This document shows positions 19,093 through 27,362 of a stretch of 64,000 nt of DNA, piece by piece; positions within the stretch are counted from its first letter, which is position 1, and the number at the start of each line of letters is the position of its first letter. The stretch lies in assembly GCA_020633725.1 (NCBI GenBank), contig JACKDC010000006.1, positions 1 to 64,000 on the forward strand, given 5' to 3'. The position numbers and the translations under genes are program-made. The notes under the pieces are model-generated. The model worked only from the letters and a program-made list of their open reading frames with translations, was not told the DNA's origin and did not search any database. Source of the stretch: Candidatus Latescibacterota bacterium (GTDB taxonomy: Bacteria; Krumholzibacteriota; Krumholzibacteriia; JACNKJ01).

Positions 19093-19380
19093 CTAGCCCT
19101 TGGGTTTGCCGAATGCGATCGCGATCGGCCGTGGCCCGACGAAGCGAAGATGCCACCTTCCGTCCACCCGGCGGACATCGAGGTGGAGCGACGATCGGCC
19201 CTCCAGTTCGGCGCCTGAGAATTCGAAGACTCCGAGCGCACCCTCGGGATCCCCTTCTTCAGCGATTCTGACGTGGAGAACGTCGTCTGCACCCACTCGG
19301 TCAACCTTCACCCGGTACGACGTGGAGGTGCCCTTGCGGCTGGACAGCCGAAGCACACGGTACGTCTCGATCACGTTCAT
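19093..19380 (-). CDS. Small protein of unknown function (95 aa)
   Basis: A 95-residue soluble protein, MNVIETYRVLRL..., predicted mostly beta: alternating strands RVKVDRV, VLHVRIAE, GVFEFSG, LHLDVRRV and RWHLRFVG. No family is recognised. GAGGAG lies about 11 nt before the ATG and overlaps the stop of the upstream secreted-protein gene, whose stop is 8 nt away, so the two are likely coupled. Confidence 0.6.
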   Translation of the reverse strand: MNVIETYRVLRLSSRKGTSTSYRVKVDRVGADDVLHVRIAEEGDPEGALGVFEFSGAELEGRSSLHLDVRRVDGRWHLRFVGPRPIAIAFGKPKG

Positions 19381-19388
19381 GGTCTGGC

Positions 19389-19919
19389 TCACTCCTCTGC
19401 AGGCGCGACTCTCGCGTCCTCGACGATCTCGGCCGACCCTGCGACCCGTTGTCCCGCTTCGTCCACCCCGAAGTAGTACCAGAGGGAGCGCTTCCGCTGC
19501 AGTTCGTTGGCCCGGCTCCAGTTCTTGGCATCGGTGCACGCCGTGCCCTCGTGCAGCACCGCGCCTTCGCACCCGTACCACTCGGCAAACTGCTCGCGGG
19601 TGAAGGACTTGCCGCCGAAGTTGGCGAAGAGCCACCGATCTCCCTCGAGGTTGAGCGAACCAAACTCCACGATGGTGACATCACCCGCGGTGGACTCCAC
19701 CGTCGTGCTGAACTGCCAGGTGTAGCGATAGCGCGCCGTCGAATCCTCGACGGCGACCGCGGGATTGGGGCTGTGCGTAACCACAAGGGTGTTGGGCAGC
19801 CGCTCCAGCTCCTTGAGCACGTGGTTCGCCTGCGCGGCGTTGAAGGGATCGGCCTCAGCCGTCGCCTGAGTCGTCAAGGCAGCGCACAGGATCAGGGCGG
19901 AGAGGAGCTTCGTGCACAT
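19389..19919 (-). CDS. Secreted protein of unknown function
   Basis: A 176-residue protein with a cleavable signal peptide (about 1-23, ending ATA-EAD). The mature part has VTHSPNPAVAVED, a beta-rich stretch with YRYTWQFSTTVES, and two Cys residues (YGCEG and GTACTD) that could form a disulfide. No family is recognised. The start at ATG 19919 has GAGG 6 nt upstream and is followed at once by the signal peptide. It is cotranscribed with the 95-residue gene after it. Confidence 0.65.
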   Translation of the reverse strand: MCTKLLSALILCAALTTQATAEADPFNAAQANHVLKELERLPNTLVVTHSPNPAVAVEDSTARYRYTWQFSTTVESTAGDVTIVEFGSLNLEGDRWLFANFGGKSFTREQFAEWYGCEGAVLHEGTACTDAKNWSRANELQRKRSLWYYFGVDEAGQRVAGSAEIVEDARVAPAEE

Positions 19920-19980
19920 GGGCGCCTCGGGGCGTTTCGGTGGTCTCGGGATCAACGGGCATCCATCAGCCGTGTCGACA

Positions 19981-20009
19981 AGCATACTTGCGGGAACCGG
20001 TTGTTGCCA
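19981..20009 (-). promoter_or_regulatory. Candidate promoter for the secreted-protein gene at 19919
   Basis: On the minus strand TGGCAA (20004-20009), 17-bp spacer, TATGCT (19981-19986). The -10 fits the TAnnnT form seen elsewhere in the window; the -35 is weak. Confidence 0.35.
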
Positions 20010-20130
20010 GATCCAATATTGGCCTTCGGCGGGACTCTCCGCGGTGCTGGCCGGCAAGCAGCTTCCTGGGCCCGCCGGGCTGGGAAGGGCGGCCGCCCGG
20101 GGGATTGAGGCCGATCGCCTGCGTGCCCGC

Positions 20131-20159
20131 TTGAAACCGTTCGCTCGGCGTGGCAGAGT
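20131..20159 (+). promoter_or_regulatory. Candidate promoter for the lipoprotein gene at 20203
   Basis: TTGAAA (20131-20136), 17-bp spacer, CAGAGT (20154-20159). The -35 matches 5 of 6 consensus bases; the -10 is poor. The start codon lies about 40 nt downstream. Confidence 0.35.
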
Positions 20160-20202
20160 CTTTCCGGGTGGATGGCACTCTGGAGCCTCGGGAGGATCGA
20201 AG

Positions 20203-20931
20203 ATGTGGTGTGGATTCCATTCGCTGACGCCGCGGTCGCCCTTCGCCCGCGCGGCCTTGCTCTCCATGCTCGTCGCCCTCGCCGGCTGCGCCGTCTTCAT
20301 GAACGGCGCGAAGTTCCGTTCGGACGAAGTCGGCATCGTCTCCCAGCGTGGACCCGTGCGCTACGTCTCGGACCGGCACAAGGTCGAGGGCTCGCCGCGT
20401 ACCAAGGACGTGACTGCCGTTCGTGACCTCGTCGACGAGTTCGCGCGCGACTGCTTGGCCGCGTTCGGTATTCCTGTCGCCGACAGCACGCAAGCCTCGG
20501 ATTGGACCCTCGAGGTCCGCACGAAAACGGTGTTCGAAGATCCGGCCGAACGCGTCAGCGTTTCCATGGTCGATGGCAAGACCTCTCGCAGCACCTACGT
20601 GGGCTACCGCAAGGTGGGCATCGACGGCGACATCTACCTCGGCATGGGCGACAAGAAGCCGATGAAGCGACGCTTCTTCACTGGCACGTTCGACGTGTAC
20701 GGCTACGACACCCAATTCCCGATCACGCCGTTCTCGTCCTTGTATGCCGAGGGCAATTACAAGTTCAGCTGGGAGCTGTTCCATATCCTCGCAAGCGCCT
20801 TCGACGAACGTACCGCCCGTGAGTTGATGACCTACCGGTCGGCGCTTTCCGGCGGCGATGCGATCGACCCCCGCGACCAGCGCATCCGGGACGTCGCGCG
20901 GGACTACGTCAAGCTCTACTACGAGGATTGA
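20203..20931 (+). CDS. Predicted lipoprotein of unknown function
   Basis: A 242-residue protein with a lipoprotein signal ending LVALAGC (Cys about 27). The mature part contains FRSDEVGIVSQRGPVRYVSD, an acidic/basic helical stretch RDLVDEFARDCLAAFGIP, and a Tyr/Phe-rich C-terminal half (FTGTFDVYGYDTQFP). No known family is evident. GGAGG lies 8 nt before ATG 20203; the upstream in-frame codons look random. It stands alone between divergent and downstream genes. Confidence 0.65.
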   Translation: MWCGFHSLTPRSPFARAALLSMLVALAGCAVFMNGAKFRSDEVGIVSQRGPVRYVSDRHKVEGSPRTKDVTAVRDLVDEFARDCLAAFGIPVADSTQASDWTLEVRTKTVFEDPAERVSVSMVDGKTSRSTYVGYRKVGIDGDIYLGMGDKKPMKRRFFTGTFDVYGYDTQFPITPFSSLYAEGNYKFSWELFHILASAFDERTARELMTYRSALSGGDAIDPRDQRIRDVARDYVKLYYED

Positions 20932-20959
20932 GCCCGGTGGCGCGGAACTCGCCCGTGGC

Positions 20960-21003
20960 GTGACGGTCACCCCCTTGACCTCCTCCTCTCCACCCCCTAC
21001 ACT
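20960..21003 (+). promoter_or_regulatory. Promoter with adjacent palindrome before dnaE
   Basis: TTGACC (20975-20980), 17-bp spacer, TACACT (20998-21003): 5/6 and 4/6 consensus matches. Just upstream lies an 11-bp palindrome, GTGAC-G-GTCAC (20960-20970), in a position where a regulator could act. The dnaE start codon is at 21101. Confidence 0.5.
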
Positions 21004-21100
21004 CCACTCACCCTTCCGCGCTTGGCGGCCCGTGCGCTGAGCGCGTTTCCCCTCCCCGAGCAGCCCTCCCCGCTGCGGCCGCGCCCGCCCTGGCAGCGCC

Positions 21101-24100
21101 ATGGCCTTCGTACACCTGAACGTGCACAGCGCGTACTCGCTGCTGGCCGGCACGATGAAGCCCGAGGACATCCCCGCCCTCGCCCGGCGGCGTGGCTTCG
21201 ACGCGCTCGCCCTCACCGACACCGACGGCCTCTTCGCCGCCGTGCCCTTCCAGCGCGCCTGCGAGCGCGAGGGCGTGCACGCCCTGCTGGGCGCGGAGAT
21301 CACGCGGCCGCGGCAGCGTCGCGAGGCGTCGGTCCAGGGCGCCCTCGCCCTCGACGAACCCGAGCCCGCCCGCTTCGGTCCCGCCACGCGCGAGCTGGGC
21401 GGTTTCGCGCGGGAGCGTCCCGCCGGGCCGGGCGACCCCCGTCACCGCGCCACGCTGCTCGCCCGCAGCGAGGCGGGCTACCGTCTGCTGGGCGAGCTGC
21501 TCACGGCGCGCCACAACGACCAGGGCTTCTCGCTCGAGGACGCCCTCGCCGCCGCCCTCGACTCGGGCGAGCTCTACGTCATCACGGCCGGCGAGGGCCT
21601 GTTGCATTCGCTTGCACCCCGTGCACAGTCGCACCTCTTCGTCGAGCTGCGCGCGGGCGCCGGCGCCACCATCCTGGACGGCCTGCGCCTCCAGGCGAAC
21701 CTGCAGCTCGCCGCTTCGCTCGGCTTGCCGGCCGTCGTCACCACCGGCGCCTTCTTCGCCGACGCCGACGACCACGAGATCCACCGCCTCCTCTGCGCCA
21801 TGCGCATGAACTGCGTCGTGACCCAGCTCCCCGACGGCGCCGCCGCGCCCCCCAGCGCCTGGCTCATGGACGAACCCGCCCTCCGCCGCAGCCTCGGCCT
21901 CGCCCCCGGGGGCGGCTCACGCCTCACCGACCCCCGCCTCGAGGCCGCGCTCCAAGCCACCGCCACGATCGCCGCCGACTGCCAGGTGCGCATCCCGCTG
22001 GGACGTCCCCGCCCGCCACGCTTCGCCCTGCCGCCCGGCCCCGACGGCCGCCCGCAGAACACCGACGCCTTCCTCTACCGCCTCGCGCACGAGGGCCTGC
22101 GCGAGCGGCTCGGCCTCGCCCCCGGCGACAGCTCCCCGCGCGCGCGCCGCACCCTCGCCGCGCTGCGCCGCGAGCTGCACGTGATCCGCCGCCGCGAGGT
22201 GTCGGCCTACTTTCTCATCGCCTGGGATCTGGTGCGCTACGGGCGCAGCCGCCACCTGGCCAGCCTGGGACGCGGCAGCGCGGCCAGCAGCCTCGTGTCC
22301 TTCGCGCTGGGCATCACGCACGTGAACCCGCTGGAGCACGGGCTCACCTTCGAGCGCTTCCTCAATCTGGAGCGGGCGGGGCTGCCGGACTTCGACATCG
22401 ACTTCGGCTCGCTGGCGCGCTACGAGATCCTCGACTACGCGTTCCGTCGCTACGGGCGCGAGTCGACGGCCATGATCGGCACCTACCAGACCTTCCGCCC
22501 GCGCGGCGCCTTCCGCCGCCTGGTGGCGGCGCTGGGCCTGGACGAGAAGCGCTGGGGCCCGATCATCAAGCTCATGCCGCGCTGGGGCGGCTGCGCCACG
22601 CTGCGCGAGCAGCTCGCCGAGGACCCGCGCACGCGGCACCTCGATCTCACCCGCGGCGACTGGCCCCGCCTCCTCGACCTCGCCGTGCGCCTGGACGGCC
22701 TGCCCCAGCACCTGGGGACGCATCCCTGCGGCATCGTCATCGCGCCGGGGCCCATCGCGCACTTCGTGCCGGTGCAGCCGGGCGCACAGGGCCTGGCGAT
22801 CACGCAGTGGGACATGCACGCGGTCGAGGCCGCGGGCCTGGTGAAGCTGGACGTCCTCGGCCAGCGCGGCCTCGCCGTGATCGACGACACCCACGCCCGC
22901 GTGCGCGCCAACTTCGGCCGCGCGCCGCGCCTGGCCGGCGATCCGCCCCTTGCCGCGGCGGGCGGGCCGCGCCGCAACGCCCACGGCGAGGCCGCCGGCG
23001 CGGTGAACCCCTTCCTCGACGGCGCCACCCGCGCCCTCCTCGCCCGCGGCGCGAGCGAGGGCTGCTTCTACATCGAGAGTCCCATCATGATGCAGATCCT
23101 GCGGCAGGCCCGCTGCGAGGACTTCGAGACGCTCACCGCCCTCAGCTCGATCATCCGCCCCGGCGTGAGCAACTACGGCGGCAAGCGCAGCTACCTCATG
23201 CGCCACCGCGGCGAGGAGGCGGTGAGCGTGCTGCACCCGCTGCTCGAGCCCGTGCTGCGCGACACCTACGGCTGTCTCATCTACCAGGAGCAGGTGATGC
23301 GCGTGCTGCAGGTCATGGGCGGCATGAGCCTGGGCGAGGCCGATCGCTTTCGCAAGATCATGTCGAACAAGGGCGGCGGCGATCCCAACGAGTTCGCGCG
23401 GCGCTTCCTCGAAGCGGCGCTCGCGCGGCTCGAGGCCGCCGGCGAGGACCCGGAGCGGGCGGGCCACGTGGCCAAGGAGCTGGGCCGCCAGGTGGTGAGC
23501 TTCGCCGGCTACGCCTTCTGCAAGGCGCACAGCGCGAGTTTCGCGCGCGAGAGCTTCGAGTCGGCCTACTGGAAGGCGCACTACCCGGCGGAGTTCATGG
23601 CCGCGGTGATCGAGGAGCGCGGGGGTTACTACAGCACGGCGGAGTACGTCGAGGAGGCGAGGCGCCTGGACCTGGAGCTGCTGCCGCCGCACGTCAACGC
23701 CGGCACCCTGCGCACGCTGGGCTTCACGGCGGGCGCCCCGGCGCCGGATCCCGCGGGGGATGCCGGCGTGCCGCCCTTGCGTGCCGCCCGCCCCCGGGGG
23801 CGGGTTCGCATCGGGCTGTCCTTCGTGCAGGGCGTGCGTCAGTCCGCGCTGGACTGGCTGGCGGATGCCGCCGCGCGACGTCCCTTCGTCACCCTGCGCG
23901 AGCTGGTGGAGCGCGCGCGGGCAAACGGCGCCGAAGCGCCGCGCCGCTACGAGCTGGCGCGGCTCGTGCGCGTGGGCGCGCTCGACGACCTGCCCGTGGA
24001 CGGCAGCCCCGAACACGGCACGCCCGCGCGCTCGGTGCTGCTCGGCGCGCTGGCCACGCTCTGGCAGGACGCCACCGGCGCCAAGGCCAACGCCGAGGCC

Positions 24101-24604
24101 TTCGCCCCCCTGGCCTGGCCCGCCGCCGGAGACGCGTCCGCGATCCTGCGCGCCCGCGGCCGCCTGGAGCTGGAGGGCCTCGGCTTCTCGCCCTCGCTGC
24201 ACCCGCTCCTGCTCTCGCCGGCCTTCCGCGCGGCGCGCGCGGGGCTCCCCAGCGCCCGCGACCTGGCCGCGCGCGGCGAGGCGGTGGCGGGCACGGAGAG
24301 CGTCACCCTGGGGCGCATGGAGCTGCTGGGCGTGAAGGTGGCGGGCAAGCGCACGCGCACCGAGAAGGACGGTCGGCTGATGTCCTTCATCACCTTCTCC
24401 GACGAGACCGGCATCTTCGAGGCCGTGCTCTACCCCGACGACTACGACCGCCTCGCCCGCCGCCTGCGCGGGCCGGGGCCGTTCAGGATCAGCGGCGTGG
24501 CGAAGGCCGAGCTGGGCGAGGTGCTGCTGGAGGTGAAGGGCGTCGCGGCGCTGGGGGGCGGGCCCGCGCCCGCAGCGCTTGCGCCGCCCAGCGCGGGCCG
24601 CTAG
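21101..24604 (+). CDS. DNA polymerase III alpha-subunit family protein (DnaE, probably the accessory/error-prone type)
   Basis: A 1167-residue C-family DNA polymerase. The N-terminal PHP domain starts FVHLNVHSAYSLLAG with a partly degenerate His set, as in E. coli DnaE. The polymerase acidic triad is intact: Asp430/Asp432 in PDFDIDF and Asp584 in KLDVLGQ. The finger region reads CFYIESPIMMQIL and IIRPGVSNYGG, closer to DnaE2-type than to replicative DnaE1. An OB-fold region (about 1065-1150) contains LMSFITFSDETGIFEAVLYP. ImuA/ImuB or Y-family partners are not in the window. Likely role is translesion or repair synthesis; a replicative role cannot be excluded. Two copies of the CGCCCCCGGGGGCG palindrome lie in this gene. 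Confidence 0.88.
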   Translation: MAFVHLNVHSAYSLLAGTMKPEDIPALARRRGFDALALTDTDGLFAAVPFQRACEREGVHALLGAEITRPRQRREASVQGALALDEPEPARFGPATRELGGFARERPAGPGDPRHRATLLARSEAGYRLLGELLTARHNDQGFSLEDALAAALDSGELYVITAGEGLLHSLAPRAQSHLFVELRAGAGATILDGLRLQANLQLAASLGLPAVVTTGAFFADADDHEIHRLLCAMRMNCVVTQLPDGAAAPPSAWLMDEPALRRSLGLAPGGGSRLTDPRLEAALQATATIAADCQVRIPLGRPRPPRFALPPGPDGRPQNTDAFLYRLAHEGLRERLGLAPGDSSPRARRTLAALRRELHVIRRREVSAYFLIAWDLVRYGRSRHLASLGRGSAASSLVSFALGITHVNPLEHGLTFERFLNLERAGLPDFDIDFGSLARYEILDYAFRRYGRESTAMIGTYQTFRPRGAFRRLVAALGLDEKRWGPIIKLMPRWGGCATLREQLAEDPRTRHLDLTRGDWPRLLDLAVRLDGLPQHLGTHPCGIVIAPGPIAHFVPVQPGAQGLAITQWDMHAVEAAGLVKLDVLGQRGLAVIDDTHARVRANFGRAPRLAGDPPLAAAGGPRRNAHGEAAGAVNPFLDGATRALLARGASEGCFYIESPIMMQILRQARCEDFETLTALSSIIRPGVSNYGGKRSYLMRHRGEEAVSVLHPLLEPVLRDTYGCLIYQEQVMRVLQVMGGMSLGEADRFRKIMSNKGGGDPNEFARRFLEAALARLEAAGEDPERAGHVAKELGRQVVSFAGYAFCKAHSASFARESFESAYWKAHYPAEFMAAVIEERGGYYSTAEYVEEARRLDLELLPPHVNAGTLRTLGFTAGAPAPDPAGDAGVPPLRAARPRGRVRIGLSFVQGVRQSALDWLADAAARRPFVTLRELVERARANGAEAPRRYELARLVRVGALDDLPVDGSPEHGTPARSVLLGALATLWQDATGAKANAEAFAPLAWPAAGDASAILRARGRLELEGLGFSPSLHPLLLSPAFRAARAGLPSARDLAARGEAVAGTESVTLGRMELLGVKVAGKRTRTEKDGRLMSFITFSDETGIFEAVLYPDDYDRLARRLRGPGPFRISGVAKAELGEVLLEVKGVAALGGGPAPAALAPPSAGR

Positions 24605-24643
24605 GGTGCCGATGATCGCCCGCACTCCGCCAAAGGAGCGCAG

Positions 24644-25555
24644 ATGCAGCGCCGACCCTACCGTGACGCGTCCGACGTCGCCCTTCTGCAGCAGTTCAAC
24701 GCCCGCGCCGCGGCCGTCACCGACGGCTTCGGCTACCTGCACCCCGGCGACATCCCCCACCACATGTTCAACGGCAACCGGATGTACGACACCGCCGACG
24801 TCGTGTCGATCTGGGAGGACGCCGACGGCGTGGCGGCCTGGGTGCTCGCCGGCCCTCGCCACCGGGAGTCCGACGTCCAGCTGCGCCCCGACCTGAAGGG
24901 GAGCGACTTCGAGTGGGAGGTCATGGACTTCGCCGAGGCCCGCCTGCTCGAGCTGATGGACCGCCACGACATCACGGGCGATCGCATCGTCGCCACCGCC
25001 TATCGCGGCGACGCGCCCCTCGAGCGCTATCTGGCCGACCGCGGCTGGACCCCCGACGGCGACCCGCCCTGGGTGGTCAATCGCATCGCGCTGACCGCGC
25101 TGGACGAGCCGACGCTACCGGCGGGCTACACCGTGCGCGCCGCCCGCGGTGTCGAGGACGCGGCCGGCCTGGCCGCGGTGCACAAGGCCGCCTTCGGCGT
25201 GCCCTGGACGCCCGAGGTCTACCGCCGCGTCATGGAGTCGCCCGGCTACGCCGCCGAGCGGGAGTTCGTGGTGGTCGCGCCGGACGGCGAGTTCGCGGCC
25301 TTCACCCTGACCTGGCACGACGCCCTCAACCGCCGCGGCCTGTTCGAGCCGGTCGGCACCCACTCGGGCTACCGGCGCCTCGGCCTGGGGCGGGCGCTGC
25401 TCCTCACCGTGCTGCATCACATGCGCGGGCTGGGCCTGGAGAGCGCGGAGGTCGTGAACGAGGGCAAGAACGAGGCCTCCCGCGCGCTCTACCGATCCTG
25501 CGGCTTCCTGCCTCGGCACGCGTTCGGCAACTACGAGAAGCCGCGGGCCCGGTAG
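24644..25555 (+). CDS. Tandem GNAT acetyltransferase
   Basis: A 303-residue protein with two GNAT domains. The N-terminal one (about 1-150) is degenerate. The C-terminal one (about 155-303) has the acetyl-CoA loop HSGYRRLGLGRALLLTVLHH and the end block NEASRALYRSCGF. The layout resembles mycothiol synthase-type double GNATs, but the substrate is unknown. It starts 40 nt after dnaE with AAAGGAG upstream. The final residues run NYEKPRAR. Confidence 0.85.
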   Translation: MQRRPYRDASDVALLQQFNARAAAVTDGFGYLHPGDIPHHMFNGNRMYDTADVVSIWEDADGVAAWVLAGPRHRESDVQLRPDLKGSDFEWEVMDFAEARLLELMDRHDITGDRIVATAYRGDAPLERYLADRGWTPDGDPPWVVNRIALTALDEPTLPAGYTVRAARGVEDAAGLAAVHKAAFGVPWTPEVYRRVMESPGYAAEREFVVVAPDGEFAAFTLTWHDALNRRGLFEPVGTHSGYRRLGLGRALLLTVLHHMRGLGLESAEVVNEGKNEASRALYRSCGFLPRHAFGNYEKPRAR

Positions 25556-25598
25556 CGCGGCCCCCGGTCGGAAATGCCGTGGTCCGGTTCGCGGCCAA

Positions 25599-25635
25599 AC
25601 CTCGCGTAAAGGGATGTACCCCCCAACCGCGAGGT
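25599..25635 (+). promoter_or_regulatory. Leader hairpin that can hide the ribosome binding site
   Basis: ACCTCGCG (25599-25606) is the exact reverse complement of CGCGAGGT (25628-25635), with a 21-nt loop. The 3' arm contains the GAGGT ribosome binding site of the gene at 25641, so folding could block its translation. Confidence 0.45.
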
Positions 25636-25640
25636 GAACC

Positions 25641-27233
25641 ATGAGACCCCTGAAATCGATCCTCCTGATCGCCGCCCTGGCCGCGCTGCTCCTGGCCGAC
25701 ACGGCCGCGGCCCGCATCATCATGCTGGACGCCAACTTCGACGCCCGCGCCGTGGGCAGCCAGCTCGACCGCCGCGGCGCCCTGTTCGGCGAGCCCGTGC
25801 CCGGCCCCTACGACTACGGCAACGAGGTCGTCTATCAGGACAACCCCGGCGACAACTCGATCCAGCTACCCGACACCCAGCTGAACGGCCTGGACGAGCT
25901 CTACTGGACCCTGCGCGACGGCCTGGCCGTCCGCGACGGCAAGCTCTTCATCTCCTGCGAACTGGAGCTGGAGTACCCCGGCGAGTACCGCGTCGTGCTG
26001 CGCAACGAGGACCCCGTAGGCCCCACCTTCTTCGTGCTGCTCTTCGACGCGGCGGGCAACGTCTCCTGGCGCGACGCCGACGACCTCACCCCCACGACCA
26101 TCGGCTTCTACCCGATCGGCGTCCCCTGCGACCTGGAGTGGGAGTTCGACATGGACGGCGGCATCTACAACTTCAGCTTCAACGGCGCGCCCGTCGTGGT
26201 GGGTGGCACGCACGGCGTCGTGGACGAGGGCCTGGGCACGCTCGTCGTCGGCCACCGCGACGACGGCGACACCGCCGGCTCCCTGCGCTTCGACGCGCCG
26301 TCCTGGACCTGGCGGCCCGGCGCGATCTCCGAGATCCTGCACGCGGACTTCAGTTCGCATGCGGCCGGCCAGCCCATCGGCACGGGCGGCGCGGAGCAGG
26401 GCGAGCCCATCGCCATCGGCGGCTGCGTGCCCACGGTCGAAGTGGGGATGCCCCTCGGCAACAAGGCGCTCCTGATCCCGGACGGATCGGACGTCGGCGT
26501 CGCCTCCACGCGCTGGGAATTCCTCGGCGGCGCCGAGCCCACCACGCCCCTGTCCGTCTCCTTCTGGATGACCCTCGACACGCCCGACGGCTACGTGATC
26601 TACGTCCGCGAGCAGGGCTCCTCGACGCGCATCTTCCTCAACATCACCATCAACAGCGCGGGCCAGGTCTTCCTCAAGGACGCGAACGGCCAGACCTGGG
26701 TCGTCCACAGCTGCGCCTTCGGAGTGCCGATCCACGTGGAGATGGCCTTCGAGCCCGACCGCGACGAGTTCAGCGTCTGGTGGGACAACGCGCGCATCCT
26801 GCACCGCGCGAACCACGGCATCACCGACCGCGAGGTGGGGCGCCTCGTCTTCGGCTGCGACTTCGACGCGGACTTCGACGGCGCGATGCGCATCGACAAG
26901 CTCCAGGTCCACACGCTGGATCTGACCACGCCGGTCGACGACGCCACCCCTGCGCCCTCGCAGCTCGCCGTGCAGGCCGCGCCGAATCCCTTCAACCCCG
27001 CGACCACCGTGTACTTCGATCTTCCCCGGGCGGCTCGAACCCACGTCGACATCGTCGACACGCGCGGCCGGCTCGTCCGGCGGCTGCTGGATCGGACCCT
27101 GGACGCGGGCCGCCAGCAGGCGACCTGGCGCGGCGAGGACGCCGACGGCAACCCGGTCGCCTCGGGCATCTACCTCGCCGTGGTGACGGCCGGGGATCTG
27201 CGTCAGGCGACGCGGGTCGCGCTGGTCAAGTGA
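25641..27233 (+). CDS. Secreted protein with two LamG-like regions and FlgD-like tail
   Basis: A 530-residue protein: signal peptide (about 1-23), then two related beta-rich regions (about 28-220 and 230-430). Both have the style LDANFDARAVGSQLD / LHADFSSHAAGQPIG and strands ending in FEPDRDEFSVWWDN. They resemble concanavalin/LamG-like jellyroll domains of carbohydrate- or protein-binding surface proteins. From about residue 445 follows the FlgD-Ig tail APNPFNPATTVYF ... SGIYLAVV. The ribosome binding site GAGGTGA lies inside a possible hairpin. No catalytic residues are seen; probably adhesive or structural. Confidence 0.8.
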   Translation: MRPLKSILLIAALAALLLADTAAARIIMLDANFDARAVGSQLDRRGALFGEPVPGPYDYGNEVVYQDNPGDNSIQLPDTQLNGLDELYWTLRDGLAVRDGKLFISCELELEYPGEYRVVLRNEDPVGPTFFVLLFDAAGNVSWRDADDLTPTTIGFYPIGVPCDLEWEFDMDGGIYNFSFNGAPVVVGGTHGVVDEGLGTLVVGHRDDGDTAGSLRFDAPSWTWRPGAISEILHADFSSHAAGQPIGTGGAEQGEPIAIGGCVPTVEVGMPLGNKALLIPDGSDVGVASTRWEFLGGAEPTTPLSVSFWMTLDTPDGYVIYVREQGSSTRIFLNITINSAGQVFLKDANGQTWVVHSCAFGVPIHVEMAFEPDRDEFSVWWDNARILHRANHGITDREVGRLVFGCDFDADFDGAMRIDKLQVHTLDLTTPVDDATPAPSQLAVQAAPNPFNPATTVYFDLPRAARTHVDIVDTRGRLVRRLLDRTLDAGRQQATWRGEDADGNPVASGIYLAVVTAGDLRQATRVALVK

Positions 27234-27241
27234 GCGGCCGG

Positions 27242-27311
27242 CCCATCAGGTTTTGCAACAAAGTCGAGACATCGCCTGCTGTGGCCGCGACCCTGCATAT
27301 CCCCTGATGGG
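27242..27311. repeat. Inverted repeat CCCATCAGG / CCTGATGGG
   Basis: CCCATCAGG (27242-27250) and its reverse complement CCTGATGGG (27303-27311) flank 52 nt between the secreted-protein stop and the next gene. The loop is long and no U-tract follows, so it is not a standard terminator. Confidence 0.4.
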
Positions 27312-27362
27312 AAACCACACGCGCGGTGGCATGGGGCGACTCCTGCCACCGCGCGCGGGCAC

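Noticed and set aside
21917..24967. 1016-codon open frame antisense to dnaE
   Set aside because: Runs through the polymerase and GNAT genes without any recognisable domain; explained by codon bias.
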